Origin: Chitinophagaceae bacterium
Lineage (GTDB): Bacteria > Bacteroidota > Bacteroidia > Chitinophagales > Chitinophagaceae
DNA length: 64,000 nt
Reading direction: 5' to 3'
Assembly: GCA_016699815.1 (NCBI GenBank)
Contig: CP065012.1
Coordinates: 1,798,001 to 1,862,000 of the forward strand
The translations under genes were made by a program, and so were the position numbers. Shown here one piece after another: positions 29,776-40,084 of the stretch. The first letter of the stretch is position 1; every line of letters starts with the position of its first letter. Under the pieces are notes generated by a model. The model saw nothing but the letters and a program-made list of their open reading frames with translations, had not been told where the DNA came from and did no database searches.

Positions 29776-32238
29776 CTATTTTTTCTTTTTCCACTTTTTT
29801 AAATCCAGGTAATCCAGGTAATAAATAATTTTTAAGGAAAGGTTATTGTTCTGGTCTTCTTTAAGCGTATTGCCAATATTGTGAAAATAGTTTTTCTCCA
29901 CTTCATCCCTGAATTCCATAATAGAATTTTTCCATACCAGGTTTAAGAAGCTGCCCGGGGCAAACTGCCAGGTGTACACAAAATCAATATTAAAAAAGTT
30001 TACATTTTTATTTTCATTTTGGCCGTATGTAAAATTGGGTAATAAAGAGCCGTTATTTTGAAGGGTATAAAATTGCTTATAATTTACTTTGCTCCAGTAA
30101 TGCCTTACCCGGGTATTAATGCCCGATTTTGCATTGAAATTGTATTTAAAATTCAACACATTTTCTATTTCGTTCCTGTCCCTTCTTCCAAAAATAATAT
30201 CATTGCCATCTATACTTGCAAAACCTATATTATTAACCTGTGGTTCTATGCCCAATTCATGAGCAATGGAAAATTTATCATTAAACCTATAGCGATGGAA
30301 AAACTCAAACTCGTACATAAATCCATTAAACAAACTTCGGTTTAAGTAAAATAAATTTATATTAGCCTTATATTTTTTTGCATCGTTGGATTCTACCCAA
30401 AGGTTACCGTAGGCGCTTTTCCATCCCCTGAAAAACCTTCCCTCTACCCTGGGTTCATTAAAATCGTTGTACTCCGGTTCATAGCCTACCATTGCCCCTG
30501 CATTCCATAAGTTTTTCAATTGTGTGTTTGCGTTAACATTCACCGCTGCCGATCTGTACCTGGATGGATCAAGTTGCCGGGAGTAAAAAGAATTGAAATT
30601 TAAAAATAACTTATTGTACCAGTTTGTGGGTTTTAGCCAATTGTAACCCATGTACATACTATGGTCTAAAAAATTATTAAAAGTGAAATAGCCCATATCC
30701 CTGCTGTTATATTTAGCATTACTAAGCGACTGGTTTATTATAAACGTAAAGCGCCCGCTTGATTTTCCAAAATACAGTTTGCTTGAAAACCCTGTTATGG
30801 TTTTTTCGTTTTGACCGGTATTAAAAATGTTGCTGCTGGCAATTTCGCCGCCATAGTTCCAACGGTTTTTCTTATCGTTAAAATCAAAAAGCGCTGCTGT
30901 TACATTGGCGTCATAGGTTTTACCGCTTCTCCATACATTGGTATTAATCAAACTAATGCTTGAATTATTTTTTAAAGATTGATTAAGAACAAGGATATTA
31001 TAATTGGTGAGTGGATTGGTTTCAATTTTACGTTGCCTGTAGCTATCATCTTCTACAATAGCATATTGTGGATTGGATAGAGCATTAAAAAAACCTACAC
31101 CCAACCCTTTCTGCGTTCTGCCTGAAATTTTTGTGGCATTGATTAATTTAGTCTCTACAGGGTTTTTTACAATATGCTCATTGGGCTGTAACTGATCTTG
31201 AACTGTAATATAATTTACCGGAAATCCACCAATACGCCTGGAGTAAAACAAATTTCCTTTACCGAATAATTCGGTTCCTTCTGTAAAAAAAGGCCTGTTC
31301 TCAGCATATTTTATTTCAAATGGGCTAAGGTTAAGTTGCTGGTTATCGCTTTGTACTTGTCCAAAATCGGGTATCAGCGTCATGTCTAATGTAAATGCCT
31401 GGTTAATGCCGAATTTTACATCCATTCCGCCATTTACAGACGATGACCAACTTTTTACCACAGGATCAGGCGATGGAAAATGATTGATATACGAAGAAAA
31501 ATAGGGAGAAAATTGCAACCTTATTGGCGGCTTACCAATGCTTAGGCCTTTCCATACTGCTTCTTGTGTGAGAAAACCATTTACCCTTGGGTCAATTGGG
31601 TTCCAGGTATATTGTTCCTCACTTGTTCTTCGCCTCCTGGTAATATTTAAGCCCCAATCCTGAACGTCTTTATTGCCAAATCGAATGGCCGAAAAGGGAA
31701 TAAACATTTCTAAGCTCCAGCCGTCATTATGTATTGCTACATTACTTTCCCAAACCGCATTCCACGAAAAATCTTCTGATTCGGAATTGGGTGAAGGCGG
31801 AGACATTTTTGCATCCCATTGCTCATTGAGTGGCGTAACAAAATATTCAAATCCATTGAGCTTGTCGTAATAAGTGTCAAGCGTAAGTCCTACATAATCA
31901 TTGGTGCCAAATCCATCTCTTCCGGAAAGTTCTTTTGCAATGCTATCTTTACTATTTTCATAACAGTATGTACCAAAGTAAATACCTGTTTCATTGTACA
32001 TAAGATAGGCAATGGTACGGGTAGCAAATCTTTCTTTTGCTCCTGGGTTCCTGCGAAACTCCGTCATGTCTTTCATTACCGGCGCATCTTTCCAGGCTTC
32101 ATCATTTAAAAGCCCGTCAATTTTTATAGGTTTTGTAGTTTTATAAGCAGGAAGCTCTAAGGGAGGTTTTGTTTGCGTAAATGCAACCGTGGAAAAGAAT
32201 AACAACTGTAGAGACAGTAGTATTTTTTTAAAATTCAT
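29776..32238 (-). CDS. DUF5916 protein with CBM9-like N-domain
   Basis: 820 residues with a signal peptide (cleavage near ..TVAFTQ). The N-terminal region (about 35-235) resembles the carbohydrate-binding family 9-like domain: KIDGLLNDEAWKDAP, GIYFGTYCYE, WSLEMFIPFSAIRFG. The rest matches the DUF5916 region, with GWSLEMFIPFSAIRF and ENRPFFTEGTELF, then many aromatic beta-strands (about 260-820) that would form an outer-membrane barrel. Family function is not established. Convergent with icmF, two bases apart. Confidence 0.85.
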   Translation of the reverse strand: MNFKKILLSLQLLFFSTVAFTQTKPPLELPAYKTTKPIKIDGLLNDEAWKDAPVMKDMTEFRRNPGAKERFATRTIAYLMYNETGIYFGTYCYENSKDSIAKELSGRDGFGTNDYVGLTLDTYYDKLNGFEYFVTPLNEQWDAKMSPPSPNSESEDFSWNAVWESNVAIHNDGWSLEMFIPFSAIRFGNKDVQDWGLNITRRRRTSEEQYTWNPIDPRVNGFLTQEAVWKGLSIGKPPIRLQFSPYFSSYINHFPSPDPVVKSWSSSVNGGMDVKFGINQAFTLDMTLIPDFGQVQSDNQQLNLSPFEIKYAENRPFFTEGTELFGKGNLFYSRRIGGFPVNYITVQDQLQPNEHIVKNPVETKLINATKISGRTQKGLGVGFFNALSNPQYAIVEDDSYRQRKIETNPLTNYNILVLNQSLKNNSSISLINTNVWRSGKTYDANVTAALFDFNDKKNRWNYGGEIASSNIFNTGQNEKTITGFSSKLYFGKSSGRFTFIINQSLSNAKYNSRDMGYFTFNNFLDHSMYMGYNWLKPTNWYNKLFLNFNSFYSRQLDPSRYRSAAVNVNANTQLKNLWNAGAMVGYEPEYNDFNEPRVEGRFFRGWKSAYGNLWVESNDAKKYKANINLFYLNRSLFNGFMYEFEFFHRYRFNDKFSIAHELGIEPQVNNIGFASIDGNDIIFGRRDRNEIENVLNFKYNFNAKSGINTRVRHYWSKVNYKQFYTLQNNGSLLPNFTYGQNENKNVNFFNIDFVYTWQFAPGSFLNLVWKNSIMEFRDEVEKNYFHNIGNTLKEDQNNNLSLKIIYYLDYLDLKKWKKKK

Positions 32239-32375
32239 AAACTGTTTTTAATGGCTATACTTAAAATCCTTTTACGAAGATAGCGTTGGTTTTTTTCTTT
32301 TTTTTGCCGTTCATCATTTCTTTAAGGCTTTATGAAACGCTTAACAGTACTGCTTTTTTGGGCTATGGAGGTACA

Positions 32376-32410
32376 TAAAAAAACGGGTTGATTTTTACAA
32401 CCCGTTGAAA
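32376..32410 (-). terminator. Intrinsic terminator of the M16 peptidase pair
   Basis: Minus strand: AACGGGTTG/CAACCCGTT stem (32382-32406), then seven T. Located 22 nt after the stop of the second M16 gene. Confidence 0.85.
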
Positions 32411-32427
32411 AATATTTATTTAATTAA

Positions 32428-34578
32428 TTATTGAAAATCCTGGCTGCTTACGCCTTCGTTAAATTTAATGTCGGTAACCTTAAAGGTAACCTCTTGCTCA
32501 TCACGGTTTTTGATTAATTCAAAGGGTACGGTAAAGTTACCTGCTTTGCGGTAATCGTTATACACCGTTGTTTCTACTTTACCATCTGCAGTGGTTGCTT
32601 CTTCCTGTAATAACAGGCCCGATTTTATTGAATATTGTTGTATGGATGTTTTGCCACTGGGCATCACCACTTTTAAGCGATATGTAGCTTCGTTATTGTA
32701 ATTTCCGGAGCCAAGGTAATCCAGTTTATAATCGCTGCTCAAATAACTGAGTTGGGGAAAAATACCTTTTTCATCTTTCAATTCTTTTGTTTCTTCTTCA
32801 TCGAGGTCTTTCTTTTGCGGGCCTCGCTGCTGGTAACCGCTGGTGCCGTTAAATACTTGTTTAAAAATAGTCATGGTTCCCATTTTTAATTCCATAGCTG
32901 TAGAATTGGGTAACATCTTTTTTTCTGTACCATCGAAACTGCGCCCCATTACATCCATCGAAAGATTGGTTAAGCTGCTGTTTATTTTTTTCAATTCTTC
33001 TTTACCTCCAATAGCTTTGAGGTAACTATCAACAATATCAAAAGCAGAAATTTTATCGGTAGTTTTTACAGATGGGTCAGCTTTTACTTCTTTTACTTCT
33101 TCCACAACAGGATTGGCAAACCTATCGTATTTTTTTATGGGGAAGCCATACTTAAGTAAACCAGGTATTATTTTATCTGCATTGCCAGCAATTAATATCC
33201 TTGAATTATTTTCACTAAAATATTTTGCAGAAACCCTTTTAATGTCATCCAGTGTTACGGCATTTATTTTTTGGAGAAATGTACGGTAAAAATCTTTTTC
33301 TAAACCGTTAATAAGAATATTGCTTGCATAAGTTGCAGTTTTTGCAGGGTCTTCCATGCCCAATGCAAAGCTACCGTTGTACAGCGCTTTGGCATTTGCC
33401 AGGTTTTCGGCAGTTACTTTTCCATCTCTCATGGCAAGTATTTCTTTAAAAATTTCTGATGAAGCGCTATCTACTTTTTCTGTTCTTACGGCTGCTGTTG
33501 CCGTAAATAAAGCTGGGAAACGGCCATTGCCTACACTGGAATAACTGCCATAAGTAAACCCGTGTTTTTCCCTAAGGTTCATAAATAATTTAGATTCTGC
33601 ACCGCCACCCAAAATATAATTGGCTAATAACAGGGCATGATAATCGGGGTTGCTTAATGGATTGTTTACAATATTGCCCACCCTTATTTCTGCCTGTACT
33701 GCTGTAGGGATATTTATAAAATCTATTTCGGTTTTTGCAGGGTTTTCTGCTTTTGGCGCTGTGGGAACCGGTAATTTTTTACCATCCCATTTGCCCAAAT
33801 ATTTTTCGGTAAGCGCTTTTGCATTAGCTGCTGTAATGTCGCCTACAAAGGTTAAATAAGACCGGGAAGGTGTTATGAAATTTTTGTAAGATACTTTTAC
33901 ATCATCCAGCGAAATATTTTTTACCGATTCTTCAGTAGTAAATTCACCCTGTGCCGTTTGCTTGCCATAGCTTAACGCTTTATAAACCCTGGATGCAATT
34001 TGCGGCGTACTTTTTTCTTCGGTTTTTAAGCCGGTAATGGTCATTGATTTTAATTTGTCAAAAGATTCCTGGGTGAATGCAGGATGTTGCAGACCCTCTG
34101 CCATTAAACTAAAAGCTTTTTCAAAATACCGGGTAAGTGCACTTGCAGATGCGCCACTTGCAGAAAAGTTTACATCTGCACCCAGTATATCTACAGCTTC
34201 ATCAAATTTATCCTTGGGCATTTGGGTAGTGCCTTCGCCAAGCATGCTTCCTACAAGATCAAGCGTACCGGCTTTTTCGCCTTCAAATACCGGGCCGTAG
34301 TCAACAAAAAAACTGGCCCTTACTTTGGGAAGTTTATGGTTTTCTACCACCAATAGTGTAATGCCATTGGGTAAGTTATAAATTACCGGGTCTTTAAGTG
34401 TAATAACTGGCGCAGGCCCGGGCTTTGGCCTTTTACTACGGTCTACAGGTGTGCCCTGATTGTAAACGGGTTGTACTTTCTTTACTGTTTTCTTTTTGGA
34501 TGTAGTGGTTTTTTTTACCTGGGCAATTCCCATTTGCAAGCAAAACAAACCTATTAAAAGCGGAATAATTTTTTTCAT
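32428..34578 (-). CDS. M16 family peptidase-like protein, catalytically inactive subunit
   Basis: 716 residues with a signal peptide (..CLQMGIAQ) and a basic linker. The M16 fold is clear (NLPNGITLLVVENHKLPKVRASFFVDYG). However, the place of the zinc motif HxxEH is DLVGSMLGEGTTQ, so it cannot bind zinc in the usual way. The second half-domain keeps the glycine-rich YILGGGAESKLFMNLREKHGFTYG. Residues from about 510 to the end form an extra domain resembling a LolA/lipoprotein-sorting beta-sandwich (VDSYLKAIGGKEELKKI ... PFELI). It follows the active M16 gene and is presumably its partner in a heterodimer, like mitochondrial processing peptidase. Confidence 0.86.
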   Translation of the reverse strand: MKKIIPLLIGLFCLQMGIAQVKKTTTSKKKTVKKVQPVYNQGTPVDRSKRPKPGPAPVITLKDPVIYNLPNGITLLVVENHKLPKVRASFFVDYGPVFEGEKAGTLDLVGSMLGEGTTQMPKDKFDEAVDILGADVNFSASGASASALTRYFEKAFSLMAEGLQHPAFTQESFDKLKSMTITGLKTEEKSTPQIASRVYKALSYGKQTAQGEFTTEESVKNISLDDVKVSYKNFITPSRSYLTFVGDITAANAKALTEKYLGKWDGKKLPVPTAPKAENPAKTEIDFINIPTAVQAEIRVGNIVNNPLSNPDYHALLLANYILGGGAESKLFMNLREKHGFTYGSYSSVGNGRFPALFTATAAVRTEKVDSASSEIFKEILAMRDGKVTAENLANAKALYNGSFALGMEDPAKTATYASNILINGLEKDFYRTFLQKINAVTLDDIKRVSAKYFSENNSRILIAGNADKIIPGLLKYGFPIKKYDRFANPVVEEVKEVKADPSVKTTDKISAFDIVDSYLKAIGGKEELKKINSSLTNLSMDVMGRSFDGTEKKMLPNSTAMELKMGTMTIFKQVFNGTSGYQQRGPQKKDLDEEETKELKDEKGIFPQLSYLSSDYKLDYLGSGNYNNEATYRLKVVMPSGKTSIQQYSIKSGLLLQEEATTADGKVETTVYNDYRKAGNFTVPFELIKNRDEQEVTFKVTDIKFNEGVSSQDFQ

Positions 34579-34630
34579 TACAATGTATATTTAATTCTGT
34601 TGGTTAAATTAATATTTAAAAGTAGCAGCT

Positions 34631-35938
34631 TTACTTTTTGGGTAGGTAATACAATACCAGCCTCTGGTTTTTGTTCAGGTATTTTTTGGCTACATTTTGT
34701 AAATCCTGCCTGGTAATTTTTCTTATTTCATCCAGTTCACTATTAATTTGATTGGTGTTGTGAAAAAAAGTGTATCCGTTTGCCAGGTTTTCGGCTACAC
34801 CCAGCATTTTACTGTTGGCGCCTACATAACTATTTTCAAATTGATTTTGCAGTTTGGTATATTCGGTTTCGCTAATTAATGAATCCTGCACTTTTGCAAC
34901 TTCTTCATCAATGTCTTTTAGCAAAGTATCTAAAGGCGTATTATTATTTGGTATGGCAAAAGTAAAATATGCGCCATAATCTTCTAAGGCGTAATTAAAG
35001 GAGCCAGCAGCAAGGGAGTTTTTTTTGGTATCTACCATTTTTTTATAGAGTCGGCTGCTTTGGCCCTGGCTTAATACAGCAGATACCATTTCCAGCGCTT
35101 TAGATTCTTTATCCGTCATTCCGGGTGTGCGCCATGCACAAAGAATAGCCGGAATTTGGATATTGTTGTCGTATGCAGTATCAATTATTTCTTTGGTAAT
35201 CGGGTCTTCGGTTATTTTAGTTTTTATAATTTTTTCACCGGCAGGTATCCCTTCAAAATATTCTTTTACCCATTTTTCAGTTTTGGCAATATCAATATCA
35301 CCGGCAATTACCAATACGGCATTGTTGGGTATATAATATTTCTTGTTAAAGGCCTGAAACTCGGAGAGAGTTGCTGCATCAAGGTCGGCCATACTGCCAA
35401 TAGGTGTCCATTTATAAGGGTGCTTTGTAAATAGGTTTGCAAATGCATCACTAATAATATTGCCATAAGGCCGGTTATCATTGCTTAATCTTTTTTCTTC
35501 TTTTACTACTTCATTTTGGGTTTTTACGCCAATTTCATTAATTACCGGGTGAAGCATCCTTTCACTTTCCAGCCATATACCGGTTGCCAATTGGTTAGAG
35601 GGAAATACTTCGTAATAAAAAGTGCGGTCCTGTGTGGTGTTGGCATTGTTTTGACCGCCATTGCTGCTAACAATTTTCATAAATTCACCACGCTTTATAT
35701 TTTCACTTCCTTCAAATAAAAGGTGTTCAAAAAAGTGGGCAAATCCGGTTCTGTTGGGTTGCTCATCTTTACTGCCTACATGGTACATTACTGATACAGC
35801 AACTACCGGGGCCGTTTTATCCTGGTGAAGCACTACATGCAAGCCGTTTTTTAAATTATACTCAGTAAAGGCAACTTTTTGAGCAAAAACAGGCAATGCT
35901 GCACATAAAATTAAAGAAAGAAAAAGATTTTTTTTCAT
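34631..35938 (-). CDS. M16 family zinc peptidase, active subunit
   Basis: 435-residue exported metallopeptidase. Signal peptide ends ..ALPVFAQ. The inverted zinc motif HFFEHLLFEG (HxxEH, residues 68-72) is intact, and the downstream Glu ligand lies in the conserved region NEVVKEEKR. The start at 35938 is chosen because it begins MKKNLFLSLILCAA, a normal signal peptide; upstream in-frame codons add a polar extension. The 52-nt gap to the inactive paralogue on the same strand suggests an operon and a two-subunit protease in the periplasm. Substrate unknown. Confidence 0.9.
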   Translation of the reverse strand: MKKNLFLSLILCAALPVFAQKVAFTEYNLKNGLHVVLHQDKTAPVVAVSVMYHVGSKDEQPNRTGFAHFFEHLLFEGSENIKRGEFMKIVSSNGGQNNANTTQDRTFYYEVFPSNQLATGIWLESERMLHPVINEIGVKTQNEVVKEEKRLSNDNRPYGNIISDAFANLFTKHPYKWTPIGSMADLDAATLSEFQAFNKKYYIPNNAVLVIAGDIDIAKTEKWVKEYFEGIPAGEKIIKTKITEDPITKEIIDTAYDNNIQIPAILCAWRTPGMTDKESKALEMVSAVLSQGQSSRLYKKMVDTKKNSLAAGSFNYALEDYGAYFTFAIPNNNTPLDTLLKDIDEEVAKVQDSLISETEYTKLQNQFENSYVGANSKMLGVAENLANGYTFFHNTNQINSELDEIRKITRQDLQNVAKKYLNKNQRLVLYYLPKK

Positions 35939-36196
35939 GTGTTTATTTTTATTGTTTTCAATTGTCACACGTAATTCGCCATTAAACATTGTTCAAATGA
36001 TCTCACAACTAGAGGGATGGCTTATTTCATGATTAAAAATTAAGGTTACAAATGTAGGACAATCGTGGCAGTGAATTTTAATATTCCCGTCATATTCGAT
36101 TAAAGGAAAATTTGTAGTGTTAAACGGTGAAAAGTTGAATAAACTTTTATTTAAATACCTGCTGCTTCGTATCTTTCCGAATATAATATTATAAGT

Positions 36197-37741
36197 ATGG
36201 CAACAAAAGAAGAATTTATTGAAATTATTAAAAATGGCTATTCTTTTAAAGGCGAAAGCGCTCAAATTGGCGCTGGTATTTTAAATGGTGAAGTGGTAAG
36301 CGAAGCAGCGGTATTCCTACCATTTAAAACTATGAACAGGCATGGCTTAATTGCCGGCGCAACCGGAACGGGTAAAACAAAAACCCTGCAGTTAATCAGC
36401 GAATATTTGAGCGATGCCAGTGTTCCCGTTTTGCTTATGGATATTAAAGGCGACCTGAGTGGTATTGCAGCAAAAGGAGAAGCTAACGATAAAATAAATG
36501 AACGCTATCAAAAGCTTAAATTATCCTATACGCCGGCCCAATTTACTGCCGAACTACTCACCCTTACCGGCAAAGATGGCGTAAAACTCAGGGCTACAGT
36601 AAGCGAATTTGGCCCGGTACTACTGAGCAAGATACTTGGCCTTAATGATACACAGGGCGGCCTTGTGGCTATTATTTTTAAATATTGCGACGATAACCAA
36701 ATGCCATTGCTCGACCTTAAAGATTTTATTAAAGTATTGCAATATATAGGGGCAGAAGGTAAGGCAGAAATTGAAAAAGTATATGGAAAAATATCCACTA
36801 CCTCTACCGGAACCATATTAAGAAAGGTAATTGAACTGCAACAACAGGGCGCTGATATTTTCTTTGGCGAAAAAAGTTTTGAGGTAGAAGACCTCCTGCA
36901 TATTGATGATAGCGGACGGGGAGAGATTAATATTTTAAGGGTAACCGATATACAGGACAAGCCTAAAATGTTCAGCACTTTTATGTTGCAAATGCTTGCC
37001 GAGCTTTACGCAACTATGCCCGAAGAAGGCGATTTGGATAAACCCAAGCTGGTAATGTTTATTGATGAAGCGCATTTAATTTTTCAGGAAGCAAGCCAGG
37101 CTTTGCTGGAGCAATTGGAAACCATTATTAAATTGATACGCAGTAAGGGCATTGGCATTTTCTTTTGTACCCAAAACCCCATGGATGTGCCGGCAAGCAT
37201 ACTAGGCCAGCTTGGTTTAAAAGTGCAACATGCTTTAAGGGCGTTTACTGCAGCAGACAGAAAAACCATAAAACAAACGGCAGATAATTACCCCGAAACT
37301 CAATTTTATAAAACCGAAGATTTAATTACTCAATTGGGCATTGGCGAAGCATTTATAACCCTGCTTAATGAAAAAGGAATACCCACGCCGCTGGTACACG
37401 TAATGCTTTGTAGCCCCAGAAGCCGTATGGATATTTTAACCGATAGCGAAATTTCTTCCCTAAATGCAAAAAGCAAACTTATTGCAAAATACAATGCCGA
37501 AACCGACAGCAAAAGCGCCTATGAAATACTTACTGAGAAATTGAAAATTGCTGCTGAAGATGCGCCTGCCGAAAAAACAAAATCTGGTAAAGAAGAACCT
37601 TCAGCCCTGGAAAAAGTGGCCAGCAATACAGTAGTAAAAAGTATGATGAGAACTGCGGGAAATACTATTGTACGTTCATTATTGGGCTCTTTGGGTTTGG
37701 GCGGAACTACAAAACGTAGAAGAAAAGGATTATTTTTTTAA
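36197..37741 (+). CDS. HerA-like/DUF853 ATPase (YjgR family)
   Basis: 514 residues, cytoplasmic P-loop ATPase of the HerA/FtsK superfamily. Walker A GATGTGKTKT (about residue 55), Walker B VMFIDEAHLIF, sensor-like FFCTQNPMDVPASILGQLG and an arginine-containing HALRAFTAADRK. The tail ends in a basic KRRRKG stretch. No nuclease domain (NurA) is adjacent, so classic HerA-NurA end resection is not indicated. Family role is unclear. A near-consensus -7 box TATCTTTC (36171-36178) precedes the start. Confidence 0.87.
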   Translation: MATKEEFIEIIKNGYSFKGESAQIGAGILNGEVVSEAAVFLPFKTMNRHGLIAGATGTGKTKTLQLISEYLSDASVPVLLMDIKGDLSGIAAKGEANDKINERYQKLKLSYTPAQFTAELLTLTGKDGVKLRATVSEFGPVLLSKILGLNDTQGGLVAIIFKYCDDNQMPLLDLKDFIKVLQYIGAEGKAEIEKVYGKISTTSTGTILRKVIELQQQGADIFFGEKSFEVEDLLHIDDSGRGEINILRVTDIQDKPKMFSTFMLQMLAELYATMPEEGDLDKPKLVMFIDEAHLIFQEASQALLEQLETIIKLIRSKGIGIFFCTQNPMDVPASILGQLGLKVQHALRAFTAADRKTIKQTADNYPETQFYKTEDLITQLGIGEAFITLLNEKGIPTPLVHVMLCSPRSRMDILTDSEISSLNAKSKLIAKYNAETDSKSAYEILTEKLKIAAEDAPAEKTKSGKEEPSALEKVASNTVVKSMMRTAGNTIVRSLLGSLGLGGTTKRRRKGLFF

Positions 37742-37900
37742 TAACACATTAATATTACAGGTAATAAACGTTTTAATTTTTTTTTATAAGTATCTAAATA
37801 TTTCTATCTGTTAACTTATTGATTATTAGGCTTATAGATGAAATTTGTAAAAATGTGGATAAATTTGTAGTACATATTCTACAAAAACTGTAAAAAAAGC

Positions 37901-37931
37901 TTGGTTTTTTGTAAAACTGCTAATATATTTG
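37901..37931 (+). promoter_or_regulatory. Promoter for a possible small RNA
   Basis: TTGG (37901-37904), 19-nt spacer, TATATTTG (37924-37931). It points into a region with no ORF, about 35 bases before a terminator hairpin. Confidence 0.4.
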
Positions 37932-37937
37932 CCTTGG

Positions 37938-37997
37938 TTTTTCATAGGATATTGGATTTTAAAGCGGGACTAGATTTCCATCTTGGTCCCTTTTTTA
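37938..37997 (+). ncRNA. Candidate small RNA between herA-like and recQ
   Basis: About 60 nt between a plausible promoter (37901-37931) and a terminator (37966-37997), in a gap with no ORF. Its 5' part is unstructured and T-rich. It could instead be only the 3' end of the herA-like transcript, with the promoter match arising by chance. No known RNA family recognised. Confidence 0.25.
37966..37997 (+). terminator. Intrinsic terminator between convergent genes
   Basis: GGGAC/GTCCC outer stem with an inner GAT/ATC pairing, followed by six T (37991-37996). Lies between the herA-like gene and recQ. Confidence 0.75.
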
Positions 37998-38010
37998 TTT
38001 TATGTACTGC

Positions 38011-39930
38011 CTATTGTTTAAGCGCTAATATTTCATTTCCAGCTTCTTTTATTATTAGTCCTTCAGCCATCATGTAATCAATAACCTGCCAAATTTCTTT
38101 CTCTGAGCTGGGTTTAAGCAGGGTTAAAAGCTTGTTAACAGGCGCTGGGTTTTGTAGTAAAATTTCTAATACTTTGCCGGATATTTGCCGAAATTTTTTA
38201 TGGTTAAGGCCGGTTTTGCTTTTTGCATCAATGCAATTATCACAAATACCGCATGGCTGCATTTTTTCTATACTGCCTAAGTAGCCGGAGATAAAATTAT
38301 TTCTGCATTCTTTTGTATTACGGATATAAGCAATCATAAATTCCAGCCTTTCCATATAATGTTTCCTTAAGGTTTCCGTTCGCTGGCTGTCTATTTTAAA
38401 ATCATCAAGGTACATGCGGTTTTGTAAAAGTGTTATTTGTTGCCTATCGGGCTGTGCCGAATAATTTACAATTTGATAATGATGCAGGGCTTTTAAATGC
38501 TTCTCAGCATCCTGCTTTGGCATTTTTAAAAAGTGGGAAAGTGCGTTTTCGAAAATAGTGGCCGGGTAATCAAAAATACCTTCATAAGAACGGAGCAGGC
38601 CCTTGATAATGGTATCGGAGCCGGGATGCAATTTTATAAAATCTTCCAAATCTTTTTTACTGCAGGTAAAAACCAATGTAGAAAAATTAAAGCCCGGTTC
38701 ATTGTAGGTAAGCAGCTCCTGCCTGCCAAGCATTTCAATTACACCGGCGCTTAAAAATTTATCCAGAGAAAATTTTTGAGAAAAATCTGCAAGGTCAAAA
38801 GCATAACTTATTCCTTCGCCAGAGCCAGCGGGTACCTGCAGGTAATTCATTAATGCCGTATACACTTTTTTAACTTCTTCCGGCGCAGGAAATTTTATTT
38901 TGGCCTTAAGTTGCAATGCATCTGTTTCGCCGTAATTATAAAGCAACACGGCATAAGAGCGCTTGCCGTCCCTGCCGGCCCTTCCGGCTTCCTGGTAATA
39001 ATTTTCCAGGCAATCGGGCACATCAAAATGTACCACCACCCTCACATCGGGTTTATCTATTCCCATGCCAAATGCATTGGTGCAAACCATAATGCGAATT
39101 TTGTTTTTTATCCATTGCTCCTGCTTTTTATTGCGCTCTTTATTGCTTAGGCCAGCATGATAAAAGCCAGCCGAATGTTTGTGCATTTGCAGCATTTCGG
39201 CAATTTGCTGTGTTTGTTTCCTGCTTTTGCAATATACCAGTGCACTGCCCAAAGTGTTGTTGATTATTTCCAGCAATTTGGTTTGCTTGGATGTGGGGTT
39301 AAAAACACTGTACGTTAAATTGGGCCGCTCAAAAGATTGCTGAAATTTTTTATAATTTTTTGAAAAGAGCAGTTTTTCACAAATATCAAGCTGCACTTTT
39401 GCTGTGGCAGATGCGGTTAATGCAATAATGGGAACACTGGGCAGCTCTTCCTTTATTTCGGCAATGCGTAAATACGAAGGCCTGAAATCGTAACCCCACT
39501 GAGAAATACAATGCGCTTCATCCACCACAATTAGCGAAGGGTTAATAGCAGGTAAAAACTCTTTAAAAAGCCGGGTTTGCAGCCTTTCCGGCGACAAGTA
39601 TAAAAATTTATAATTTCCATAAGCGGCATTTTGAAGCGTTTTTTTTATTTCGGTAAAATGCATACCGGAGTAAATGGCCAGGGTATTAATGCCTTTTTGC
39701 TGCAGGGTTTCTACCTGGTCTTTTATTAAGGCAATAAGCGGGCTTATTACCAGGCAAATGCCTTCCATTGCCATTGCCGGCACCTGAAAGCATATAGACT
39801 TGCCGCCGCCTGTAGGCATCAGCGCAAGTACATCGTTTTTTTGCAATACGGCTTCAATAATATCCTGCTGCAAGGGCCTGAAATTGCTAAAACCCCAATA
39901 TTTTTTTAATATGAAATGGATATCCTGCAC
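38011..39930 (-). CDS. recQ: ATP-dependent DNA helicase RecQ
   Basis: 639-residue 3'-5' helicase acting in recombination and fork repair. Walker A ALMPTGGGKSICFQVPA, DEAH box VVDEAHCISQWGYDFRPSYL, ALTASAT, and motif VI YYQEAGRAGRDG. The RQC zinc cysteines are visible in CRNNFISGYLG and QPCGICDNC. The C-terminal portion after about residue 520 is short and winged-helix like; an HRDC domain is not evident. It appears to start at GTG (39930), since no ATG fits before the conserved ILKKYWGFSNFRPLQQ region. Confidence 0.94.
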   Translation of the reverse strand: MQDIHFILKKYWGFSNFRPLQQDIIEAVLQKNDVLALMPTGGGKSICFQVPAMAMEGICLVISPLIALIKDQVETLQQKGINTLAIYSGMHFTEIKKTLQNAAYGNYKFLYLSPERLQTRLFKEFLPAINPSLIVVDEAHCISQWGYDFRPSYLRIAEIKEELPSVPIIALTASATAKVQLDICEKLLFSKNYKKFQQSFERPNLTYSVFNPTSKQTKLLEIINNTLGSALVYCKSRKQTQQIAEMLQMHKHSAGFYHAGLSNKERNKKQEQWIKNKIRIMVCTNAFGMGIDKPDVRVVVHFDVPDCLENYYQEAGRAGRDGKRSYAVLLYNYGETDALQLKAKIKFPAPEEVKKVYTALMNYLQVPAGSGEGISYAFDLADFSQKFSLDKFLSAGVIEMLGRQELLTYNEPGFNFSTLVFTCSKKDLEDFIKLHPGSDTIIKGLLRSYEGIFDYPATIFENALSHFLKMPKQDAEKHLKALHHYQIVNYSAQPDRQQITLLQNRMYLDDFKIDSQRTETLRKHYMERLEFMIAYIRNTKECRNNFISGYLGSIEKMQPCGICDNCIDAKSKTGLNHKKFRQISGKVLEILLQNPAPVNKLLTLLKPSSEKEIWQVIDYMMAEGLIIKEAGNEILALKQ

Positions 39931-40084
39931 AGTTTAAAATTACAGGAAAGAAAGGCAATACATGGAAGAAGTTTTTGCCAATAGGATGAAGTAAATATTT
40001 TTCTGTTGTCATCTCGCCTTTGGCCAAACGACGACTGTTAATTTAAATTATTGTATTTACGATACAATGAAACAGCTATGGCGT

